From the NCBI GenBank assembly GCA_964418585.1, contig CAYQMG010000176.1, positions 33,775 through 97,774 of the forward strand: a DNA stretch of 64,000 bases. Direction: 5' to 3'. Below are positions 27,701-33,816 of the stretch, one piece after another. The notes under the pieces are model-generated. The model was given only the letters and a program-made list of their open reading frames with translations, did no database searches and was not told the origin of the DNA. The position numbers and the translations under genes are program-made. Source of the stretch: JAJRTE01 sp964418585. GTDB taxonomy: Bacteria; Myxococcota_A; UBA796; JAJRTE01. Position 1 is the stretch's first letter; each line of letters opens with the position of its first letter.

Positions 27701-28020
27701 AGGACGTATGGCGTCCCGAATTCCCGGTTGGCGCAGTCCCCTGGCTGTTCCTGTCTCGAGTCCGGGTTGAACTGGCCGCCACCACCGGAGCGGGCTGGAT
27801 GGGTCCGACCCGGCGTGTCGAAGTGGCTCCTGGGCTCGCCGCCGGAGTCAAGGCGTTCCTCTTCACGCTCCGAAACGGCATGAATTTCGTACCTCGAGCC
27901 TACGCAGGCATCGATCTTCGCACCATGACGCCCACCTGGTGGGTCTCCCTGGGTATCACGCCCGATGTCTACAGTTCTCTCTTCCCGGCGTCCGGCCGAT
28001 CGAGCCTGGAAGTCGATTGA
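24733..28020 (+). CDS. exported zinc metallopeptidase fused to a TolB-like propeller and an outer-membrane barrel-like region
   Basis: The 1095-residue protein has a signal peptide (cleavage near LASGG, residue 31). Residues 45-330 are an M1/MA-clan-like peptidase: HEFAH at 144-148 and Glu181 in WFIEGYAVALE as the likely third zinc ligand. Residues 335-640 hold PD40/WD40-like TolB strands (AISPDGTWIFAV, AVSPDGRRIAFS, LLFSSDRTGIYNLY). A Pro/Ala linker follows, then about 760-1095 is a run of amphipathic beta strands rich in aromatics and Gly, ending in SLEVD. This looks like a surface-array or outer-membrane beta-barrel anchor. The fusion would place a peptidase head in the periplasm or on the cell surface. 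Family context is established for the separate domains; the joint role is inference. Confidence 0.82.
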   Translation: MNRFHFPSPPRPAPWLLTWISLLLALPQSALASGGFDPAAHLETIETEHFRIVYDAAEGREAALEIARIAEEVRARVLDTLGVPGPPRYDILLFDNHDYANGSSSGYPGNTMRFYLTAPAPPAGGSSDISDMVGDTWFRILFTHEFAHAVHLGRFTGWTKIWRWLTHGHPFHLIYPGWFIEGYAVALETSLTPGGRAASSTTRMFLRTDVLAGRLLQIGAWGNVQGWPGPGSRYLYGGAFLGYVADRFGDESLQRIIDATNAQVPYLDDIRLDAVADLVSDLGGNGERFRPLRAGGLERGFQRAVGLPLSTVLHDWTMALTRASLQIQETVAASGESRVVRLSFDGGRTESPAFLPGGASLVYTAGPDSGLNGIKVVGTEGGNARLLVARSGIDGRIAVFPDRNRIVYSRFYRRDQPGARSTYRMDLFAFDLDTGRETRLTHGLRAADPAISPDGTWIFAVVRERGLTRLVRMDADGSNVTNVLIPDRRFQLSTPAVSPDGRRIAFSLLIQQDPPATARYTIGLANVNGDRFEILDGPGVNREPTWIDADHLLFSSDRTGIYNLYAIDLRSGQVRAVTNVTTGAFQPRVYPGEDGPVVVFRGYSSAGFDIYRLEPTRPERAALAGEGPGRPVPDVRSIWVTCSASAGSPANTATPPAPSPVGVADATEALDQEPRVPAPGSGAGSGRMYPPEGVNPIVPLREASIQPAAPLPKLEARPYHPVTGLRLLRLAPATGNDEGAWSSGFQGGPTLGIEARVGEPTGRHAFYGMVDMGLYSRQPNYYTSYTNRSFGFPMTVYAREGADAVGTVQEQDMRFLVWQRGPEVGSVVSFPWSRGMSSAAISLGAGAGRFLQFYALSPVGPDGTPDGLTGRAAGLVQTFDFGWGQGNAWRNPSQGHFFSIGASQSMVWYDDRHGMPGWPEPRWQVWAEYTGRKWLGRGVLDLDLKAGHRVGWEYRYLLGGFSGTWAIPGVALASAVDAPTVALAGVTLSQDVWRPEFPVGAVPWLFLSRVRVELAATTGAGWMGPTRRVEVAPGLAAGVKAFLFTLRNGMNFVPRAYAGIDLRTMTPTWWVSLGITPDVYSSLFPASGRSSLEVD

Positions 28021-28231
28021 CCCGGGCGTATCGAGACACACGGCCCGAGCGGTGTTCTCGAAGCCGCGAATCCCCTGGTCCGTTCCGTGATCGGCTCCAC
28101 GCAGGTCCTGGATTTCCGTGTCCGGCGCTTGAAGGCACGCCTGGATCTTGTTACGTTACGCAAAGGTCCAGCCAGCGCCGAACTATTGTGAAGCAGTCGG
28201 CGACGGGCGGCCAAGCGAAAAGGAGGCCCGC

Positions 28232-29119
28232 ATGCCCAATCTCGAACTCGTGCCGCTGAAGGATATCTCCCCGTTCCGCCGGGTCGCCATCGGCACCTGG
28301 AGAACGACCCACGACCCTTCGGTCTACGGCTCCCTGGACATTCGCATGGAAAAGGCCCTGGCCTACATGGACGCATTCCGAAACCGAACAGGAAAGCACC
28401 TCACCGTGACCCACATGGTCACCAAGGCGGTCGCCGACGCCCTGGGCGCCTGCCCCGAGGCAAATGCAATCCTCCGGTTCAACCGGATCTACCTCCGGAA
28501 ATCGGTCGACCTGTCCATCCTGGTGGTGCAGACCGACCTGGGAGAAGGCAAGACAGACCTGGCCGCGTGCAAGGTCAACGAAGCCGACCGGAAATCCCTC
28601 TACGAACTCGTGACCGAAATCGAGGAACAGGTGGCTCGAGTGCGACAGCGCAAGGACCTCGCGATGGAAAAGAGCAAGGCCACCACCAACCGGATTCCCC
28701 TGCTGTTCATCAACTGGTTCCTCGACCTGCTCTCCTTCTTCCTCTACACCCTCAACCTCGACCTCCGCTTTCTGGGCATCCCTCGAGACCCGTTCGGCAG
28801 TGCCACCGTGACCAACGTCGGCTCCCTGGGACTCGACACGGCCTACGTGCCGCTCGTACCCTACTCTCGAGTCCCCATCTTCGTGGCCCCTGGAGCCATC
28901 AAGGATCAGCCCGTTGTGGAAAACGGTCAAGTGGTCCCTGGAAAGGTCATGCGAATCAATGCGACGTTCGACCATCGATTCATCGACGGGTTCCACGCTG
29001 GACGACTGGCAAGACAGTTGCGGGAGATGCTCGAGGACCCGTTCGGGCGGTTCGATGCCATCGAATCCCTCCCGACCGGGAACGCCGATGGAGAGCAAGA
29101 CCTGCCGGCCGAATCGTGA
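28232..29119 (+). CDS. 2-oxoacid dehydrogenase E2-type acyltransferase domain protein without a lipoyl domain
   Basis: This 295-residue protein corresponds only to the catalytic domain of E2 acyltransferases (chloramphenicol acetyltransferase-like fold). The active-site signature DHRFIDG lies at residues 247-253 with the catalytic His at 248. There is no N-terminal lipoyl domain or E1/E3-binding domain. A hydrophobic stretch around 156-178 (LLFINWFLDLLSFFLYTLN) is unlike normal E2 cores and could be a membrane helix or a hydrophobic lid. AAGGAGG is six bases before the ATG at 28232, which decides the start over the ORF's longer frame. No E1 or E3 gene lies nearby, so it probably transfers an acyl group in another pathway. 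Nif3 and histone-fold genes follow on the same strand. Confidence 0.83.
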   Translation: MPNLELVPLKDISPFRRVAIGTWRTTHDPSVYGSLDIRMEKALAYMDAFRNRTGKHLTVTHMVTKAVADALGACPEANAILRFNRIYLRKSVDLSILVVQTDLGEGKTDLAACKVNEADRKSLYELVTEIEEQVARVRQRKDLAMEKSKATTNRIPLLFINWFLDLLSFFLYTLNLDLRFLGIPRDPFGSATVTNVGSLGLDTAYVPLVPYSRVPIFVAPGAIKDQPVVENGQVVPGKVMRINATFDHRFIDGFHAGRLARQLREMLEDPFGRFDAIESLPTGNADGEQDLPAES

Positions 29120-29164
29120 CCCCGCCACCCCGCTTTTCCCGACGCCGAACAGGAGTGACAGGAA

Positions 29165-29911
29165 ATGGTGAATAGAGATGACCTCCTCCAGTACGTCGAC
29201 ACGCTGCTCGATTGTCAGACCTTCCAGGACTACTGCGTCAACGGACTCCAGGTGGAAGGCCGGGCTCGAGTGACCCGGATTGCAACCGGGGTGTCCGCGT
29301 CCATGCGGTTTTTCCAGGCCGCCCTCGACTGGGGCGCCGACCTGCTCCTGGTGCACCACGGTCTGTTCTGGAAGAATACACCCCACCCATTCGCCTTGAC
29401 CGGGGTACTCCGCCATCGCGTCGCGTTTCTCCTGGCACAGGATGTCAACCTCGCCGCCTACCATCTCCCCCTCGACGCGCACCCGGAACTCGGCAACAAC
29501 GCCCAAATCCTCGCATATCTCGAGGCCGTGAACCTGGCTCCCATCGAGGTGGGCCATACCGGCCGCATCGATCCACCGCGGGACGTGCCCTGGCTCATGG
29601 ACCGACTCCGCAAGGCCTCGCCCGGCCCGGTAACGCACGTCGGCGGCGGCCCCGAGCTGATCCGAACCGTGACCGTGATTTCCGGAGGGGCTTCCAATCT
29701 GGTGGAACTCGTGGCGAGCCGTGGCTCCGACGCTTTCGTGACCGGGGATCTGGCGGAACAAGTTCCGAGACTGGCGGAAGAACTGGGCATCCACGTGTTC
29801 TCGCTGGGTCACTACAACAGTGAACGACTCGGTATCATGGCGCTTGGACACCGCTTGCAGGACACGTTCAATCTGCCCGTGCGCTTCTTCGAGGTGGAGA
29901 ACCCTGCTTGA
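29165..29911 (+). CDS. Nif3-like dinuclear metal centre protein
   Basis: The 248-residue protein belongs to the Nif3/YbgI family, a widespread cytoplasmic hexamer with two metal ions per subunit and no settled function. Expected ligand motifs are present: VHHGLFW (His64, His65), YHLPLDAH (Asp104, His106) and, near the C-terminus, SLGHYNSERLGI with its conserved His and Glu. The ribosome binding site is ACAGGA, close to the ATG. It begins 45 bases after the E2-type acyltransferase gene and may share its transcript. Confidence 0.88.
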   Translation: MVNRDDLLQYVDTLLDCQTFQDYCVNGLQVEGRARVTRIATGVSASMRFFQAALDWGADLLLVHHGLFWKNTPHPFALTGVLRHRVAFLLAQDVNLAAYHLPLDAHPELGNNAQILAYLEAVNLAPIEVGHTGRIDPPRDVPWLMDRLRKASPGPVTHVGGGPELIRTVTVISGGASNLVELVASRGSDAFVTGDLAEQVPRLAEELGIHVFSLGHYNSERLGIMALGHRLQDTFNLPVRFFEVENPA

Positions 29912-30140
29912 TCCACGCGGAGCACACATCGAATTCGTCCCGGCGACTGCGGGGACGGGCCCGGGGGAGGAGAGCAGAAGGCGCTCTACAAGGTGCAACA
30001 GACCGTCGAGCCCCTCGGGTCGCTGGTCCGTGTGCCCGCGAACGGCGATCGGTGCCACTTTCCTGGAGACTTCAACCGTGCTCCATGCTACATTTTTCGA
30101 CAGAAACAGCCATTCCGCGGTCTCAAGAGGAATCGAGCCT

Positions 30141-30665
30141 GTGAGCGACTCGAGTGCTTTTTGGCGCAGGTGCAGCACCTGCAAGAAACCCATTCCCCAC
30201 AATGCGCTCTATCACGTGTGCAGCGTCTCCACCTGCAACCGGGAACGCACGGGGTATGTCTTCTGTTCCGTCTCCTGTTGGGATGCGCACGTACCGGTGA
30301 TGCGGCACCGGAAGGCGTGGGCGGAAGAACGCCGGTCACCACCGCCTCCGGAGCAAAGCTTGCCCAGCGAGGTAGTGAGCGAGCCGGCGAAACCGGGGAG
30401 ACGGCGACGAGTGCGGCCTCCCGGGTTGGGCGGAGGCGGCCCCGGTGGCGTGGGGGGAGGCAAGCCGAGGCCAGGAGACGAAGTCCTGGTGGTCGCCTCG
30501 AAAATCCGGGCGTACATCAAGGAGCGCGCCGACATGAACACCTCTGCGTCGGTGTACGAGGTGCTCTCCGACAGGCTGCGTGACCTGTGTGATCAGGCCA
30601 TCGACGCTGCCCGGGCGGACGGACGCAAGACCGTGCTGGACCGGGATTTCGACGCTTTGTCCTGA
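30141..30665 (+). CDS. zinc-finger protein with a C-terminal histone-fold domain
   Basis: The 174-residue protein starts at the GTG at 30141 (AAGAGGA upstream). Residues 11-56 hold a zinc finger-like cluster: C11, C14, C27, C32, C42, C46, H50, H56. A Pro/Arg/Gly-rich linker (65-112), probably disordered and basic, follows. The last 60 residues match an archaeal/bacterial histone fold: VVASKIRAYIKERADMNTS (first helix and loop), a long middle helix ending DQAIDAARADGR, then RKTVLDRDFDAL, which mirrors the R-K-T-V-x-x-x-D signature of archaeal histones. Histone-fold proteins are known in bacteria (for example Bdellovibrio), including types with zinc fingers. DNA binding is the expected role but is inferred. 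It lies 229 bases after the Nif3-like gene. Confidence 0.8.
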   Translation: MSDSSAFWRRCSTCKKPIPHNALYHVCSVSTCNRERTGYVFCSVSCWDAHVPVMRHRKAWAEERRSPPPPEQSLPSEVVSEPAKPGRRRRVRPPGLGGGGPGGVGGGKPRPGDEVLVVASKIRAYIKERADMNTSASVYEVLSDRLRDLCDQAIDAARADGRKTVLDRDFDALS

Positions 30666-30701
30666 CCTGGTCCACCCGGTGCCAGGGTCTCAGCGGGTAG
30701 G

Positions 30702-30729
30702 CCGGTCCGACCCGATCGAGAGGGACCGG
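30702..30729. terminator. GC-rich hairpin between convergent genes
   Basis: CCGGTCC and GGACCGG form a 7-bp stem with a 14-base loop, between the histone-fold gene and the HMG-CoA reductase gene, which converge. There is no U-tract, so an intrinsic terminator is doubtful. The same stem sequence recurs at 60144-60164 beside tRNA-Leu. Confidence 0.25.
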
Positions 30730-30746
30730 TCGTGCCGACGCATGGG

Positions 30747-32297
30747 TCAACGATTCCGACCGTATTGCTCGTGGCTCGAAACCCAGTCCGAGGCAGAGAT
30801 GGCAGCTCCGAGGGACAGTTCCCCTGCAAGCGCCACCCCGGCGATGATCTCGGCCAGTTTCCGGACCTTGCCCCGGCCGGTGCACCCCAGCATGGCCAGG
30901 CATTCTTGCTGAGTCGGCAACCCGGTGCCGCCCCCGTAGGTGGCCACGATGAGCGACGGAATGGTCAAGGACATGTAGAGGGAGCCATCATCCTGAATCT
31001 CGGTGTACACGATTCCCGCAGACGACTCGGCCACGTTCGCCACATCCTGACCGGTGGCGATGAACATGGCCGTGATGGCATTGGGAGAGTGGGCCCCGTT
31101 GTTGTTGGCCGCCGACAGGAAGGCGCCCACGTTCGCCACGTTCAGGTGGTAGTGGAGGCTTTCCGGTTCGGTGCGCATGTTTTCGATGAGGATATTCCGG
31201 GGAATGACCGCCTCGGCGGTGACTCGTTTTCCGCGAGTCCGCATGATGTTGACCTGGGACGCCTTCTTGTCCGTCGCCAGATTGGACTCCAGAAAGAACC
31301 GCTTGATCTCCACCTCCCCTTCCACATGATCGATGATCCAGCTACAGGCTGCAAACGTGGCCCGCCCGACCATGTTCTGCCCCGCAGCATCCCCGGTGGT
31401 GTAGTTGAAACGGAGATAGGCGAAGCGATTCGACAGGTAGGTGTCGATCTCGAGCAGCTTGGCGACGCTCGAGGTCGCCTCGGCAGCCTCGCGGATCTGG
31501 GCCTTGTGCGCCTCGACCCAGTGGGCGAATGCGCGAGCCTCGCGGGCCGAGGCGAAGACGAACACCGGGGCGCGCTGCATGCGGTCGTCCTGGACGGTGC
31601 AGGTGACCCCTCCGGACAGGTTGACGACCTTGATTCCCCGGTTATAGGAGGCCACAAGGGTTCCCTCGGTCGTGGCGAGCGGCACGAGGAACTCGCCCTG
31701 GGCGTGCTCCCCGTTGATCCGGATGGGACCGGCGATACCAATGGGAATCTGGGCGACGCCCACGAAGTTTTCAATGTTTCCTGCGGTCACCTTGGGGTCG
31801 AACGAGAAGCTACTGACGTGTTTGAGCGATACGCCGGAGAACTTTTCGACGAACCGCTGGCGGGTTTCAGCCATTTTGCGCGAGTAGTCGTCCACCGGGT
31901 CTCGAGGCACGGCGGTGCGGCGCACCGGCTCCGCCTTGATGGCGTCCTCCACGTCGAACGCGAGTTCCCCGAACGGTTCGGCCCGGACAGCGACGCCGAT
32001 GCGGTACTTGCCGGGCTCCAGGGTGACCTCCGGCACGAACACGTGCACCACCTTGCGCAAGGGAAACGGAACCGGATTCTCCGGACAAAGGTCCGTGGCG
32101 GGACGCTCCGACCCGTCCTCGAATTCGAGTCGGACCTGGGCCAGGGGCACCTCGCGCCCGGCCACTGAAATACGGAGAACCCGGGTGAGCAAGGCGTCGC
32201 TCAACCGATTCTTGAGGCTGAACCGGATGCCTCCCCGCACATTTTTCAGGCTGCCATACGTGTAGAGTCGCTTGAGGACCAGGGACGGGATCTTCAT
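30747..32297 (-). CDS. hmgA: hydroxymethylglutaryl-CoA reductase with an extra N-terminal domain
   Basis: HMG-CoA reductase makes mevalonate, the committed step of the mevalonate isoprenoid pathway. Catalytic residues are visible in the 516-residue protein: Glu211 (ATTEGTLVAS), Lys344 (ESNLATDKKAS), Asp418 (ATGQDVAN) and His509 (SSHEQY). The cofactor segment reads TGDAAGQNM, where most bacterial and eukaryotic enzymes have DAMGMNM. Residues 1-120 are an additional beta-rich domain (Ig- or PilZ-like, not identified) absent from standard bacterial enzymes. GAGGAG precedes the ATG by eight bases; the ATG overlaps the stop of the MBL-fold hydrolase gene (ATGA), so translation is coupled. Mevalonate-pathway use fits a myxobacterial or related host, but that is context. 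Confidence 0.93.
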   Translation of the reverse strand: MKIPSLVLKRLYTYGSLKNVRGGIRFSLKNRLSDALLTRVLRISVAGREVPLAQVRLEFEDGSERPATDLCPENPVPFPLRKVVHVFVPEVTLEPGKYRIGVAVRAEPFGELAFDVEDAIKAEPVRRTAVPRDPVDDYSRKMAETRQRFVEKFSGVSLKHVSSFSFDPKVTAGNIENFVGVAQIPIGIAGPIRINGEHAQGEFLVPLATTEGTLVASYNRGIKVVNLSGGVTCTVQDDRMQRAPVFVFASAREARAFAHWVEAHKAQIREAAEATSSVAKLLEIDTYLSNRFAYLRFNYTTGDAAGQNMVGRATFAACSWIIDHVEGEVEIKRFFLESNLATDKKASQVNIMRTRGKRVTAEAVIPRNILIENMRTEPESLHYHLNVANVGAFLSAANNNGAHSPNAITAMFIATGQDVANVAESSAGIVYTEIQDDGSLYMSLTIPSLIVATYGGGTGLPTQQECLAMLGCTGRGKVRKLAEIIAGVALAGELSLGAAISASDWVSSHEQYGRNR

Positions 32298-33064
32298 GTA
32301 ACAACTCCTCGATTGGACACGTTATCCACGGCGGCCTTCGTTCCTTCCCGGATGCCTTGAACAAAGGCCTCGATCTTCTCTGAAACCCGGTCGCCGATGT
32401 AGGGCCCGTGACCACTCGCCAGGTGCTCCACGGGTAGCGGAGAACTCAACACGGCCAGGGCCCGCGTGTGACACGCTTCCACGTCCAGACTGAAGGCGGG
32501 CACGGCAAGACCAAGCTGCTCCTTGCTCCGAAACGGGGGCGCTCCGGTCAGCACGGCGTCGCCGGTGAAAAGGGTGCGCGTCGGCTCGTGATAGATGAAC
32601 ACCGACCCTTCCGTGTGACCGAACGCGGGGAGAAACCGAAAACCATACCGCCATGGCCCCTCGCTGATGGCCTCGTCCACCTCGAGTCGAGGCGCTCGTG
32701 CGTCCTCGTACCGGCACATCAACTCTTCTACAAAGGTCCCCACACCTCGAGCCAACCTCGGGGCAGGACGCAGACCAGCCAGCACTCGAGCGTCGTGGCG
32801 ATGGCACACAATGGGGCAACGCAGACGCTCCCGGAGCCACACAGCGTTTCCCGCATGGTCGCAATGACGGTGTGTCAAAAGGATGGCGGTCAGGTCCCCG
32901 GGCTTGCGAATCCCGGCACGACGCAAGTCCCCCTTGAACGGAAGCCGCTCGAGCCCGAGGCCGGTATCGATCAGGAATCTCCGCCCTTCGGCGTCTTTCA
33001 ACATCCAAACATTGGACGCGAGCAGCGACGCTGCCAGCGCCAGATGGTCAGCCACCGGTTTCAT
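32294..33064 (-). CDS. metallo-beta-lactamase-fold hydrolase
   Basis: This 256-residue protein has the zinc-binding motif THRHCDHAG (residues 64-72), a later His in FGHTEGSVF (150), Asp in FTGDAVLTG (169) and the final His in ASGHGPYIG (about 219). These are the standard ligands of the MBL superfamily. Substrate is unknown; thioester or phosphodiester hydrolases of this fold are common. The start at 33064 has AAGGAGG about 14 bases upstream, slightly long. Its stop overlaps the start of HMG-CoA reductase, the second gene of the operon, so the two products are probably needed together. A role in acyl-CoA or lipid handling is an inference from that coupling. Confidence 0.86.
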   Translation of the reverse strand: MKPVADHLALAASLLASNVWMLKDAEGRRFLIDTGLGLERLPFKGDLRRAGIRKPGDLTAILLTHRHCDHAGNAVWLRERLRCPIVCHRHDARVLAGLRPAPRLARGVGTFVEELMCRYEDARAPRLEVDEAISEGPWRYGFRFLPAFGHTEGSVFIYHEPTRTLFTGDAVLTGAPPFRSKEQLGLAVPAFSLDVEACHTRALAVLSSPLPVEHLASGHGPYIGDRVSEKIEAFVQGIREGTKAAVDNVSNRGVVT

Positions 33065-33263
33065 GCGGCTTGCTCGAACCTCCTTGCGACCATGCTGCTG
33101 AACTTCCATACACCAGGACTTGTCCCGGCGCACCTTTTGAGCAACAATAGCATGTTCGACGGGAACTGGCTCGAGCTTCTGCTTTTTCGGGGACTCTGTG
33201 AAGCGGTTTTTTTGCCGGCTCCACGCTCGAGCCACCACTTCTTCAATGGAAGGGACCATGACC

Positions 33264-33788
33264 ATGCAGCGAAACCTTCCCGCAAGTCTCCTGATCATCC
33301 TGGGACTCCTTTTCGGTACCGTGGCAGCAGCCCAGACGGCGCCCATGATCGATATCGACGATTCGACCGGCCCGGTGGGCAAGCCCGCACCTTCGGTCTC
33401 GCTCCAAACACTGGACGGCAAGGACTTCACCCTGGACTCCCTCAAAGGACAGGTGGTGGTGCTCTCCTTCTGGGCATCCTGGTGCCGGCCGTGCCGGGGC
33501 GAAATGCCGGAACTGGAGGACGTGTACAACTCGTTCAAGAACAAGGGCGTCACCGTGGTCGGTGTCAACGTGGACCGCAAACCGGAAGCGGCCCAGGCGT
33601 TCTTGCGCGCCCATCCCGTGACGTTCCCCATTGTGATGGACCCGGACTCTCTCCTCCTCGGCAAGTTCGAAGTCACGAGTATGCCCACAAGCTTCGTAAT
33701 CGACCGCAAGGGCATCGTGCGGAAAAAGACGGTAGGGTACCGACCCGAGTACATCGAGGAGCTTCGGAAGTTCATCTCCACGCTCTGA
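33264..33788 (+). CDS. TlpA/ResA-like exported thioredoxin
   Basis: The 174-residue protein has a signal peptide (hydrophobic residues 8-22, cut near AAAQT) and a thioredoxin fold of the TlpA/ResA type. The redox motif is WCRPC (Cys74, Cys77) in FWASWCRPCRGEMPEL, with DRKPEAAQAFL and the cis-Pro region MPTSFVID. It would act in the periplasm, on disulfides of exported or cytochrome proteins. The start at 33264 fits AAGGG nine bases upstream; an in-frame ATG at 33258 is equally possible. The gene is followed 28 bases later by the VKOR-DsbA-FGE fusion, so both belong to one disulfide-chemistry operon. Confidence 0.88.
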   Translation: MQRNLPASLLIILGLLFGTVAAAQTAPMIDIDDSTGPVGKPAPSVSLQTLDGKDFTLDSLKGQVVVLSFWASWCRPCRGEMPELEDVYNSFKNKGVTVVGVNVDRKPEAAQAFLRAHPVTFPIVMDPDSLLLGKFEVTSMPTSFVIDRKGIVRKKTVGYRPEYIEELRKFISTL

Positions 33789-33816
33789 GCGTGGGCATCC
33801 AGGGAGGGATAATACC

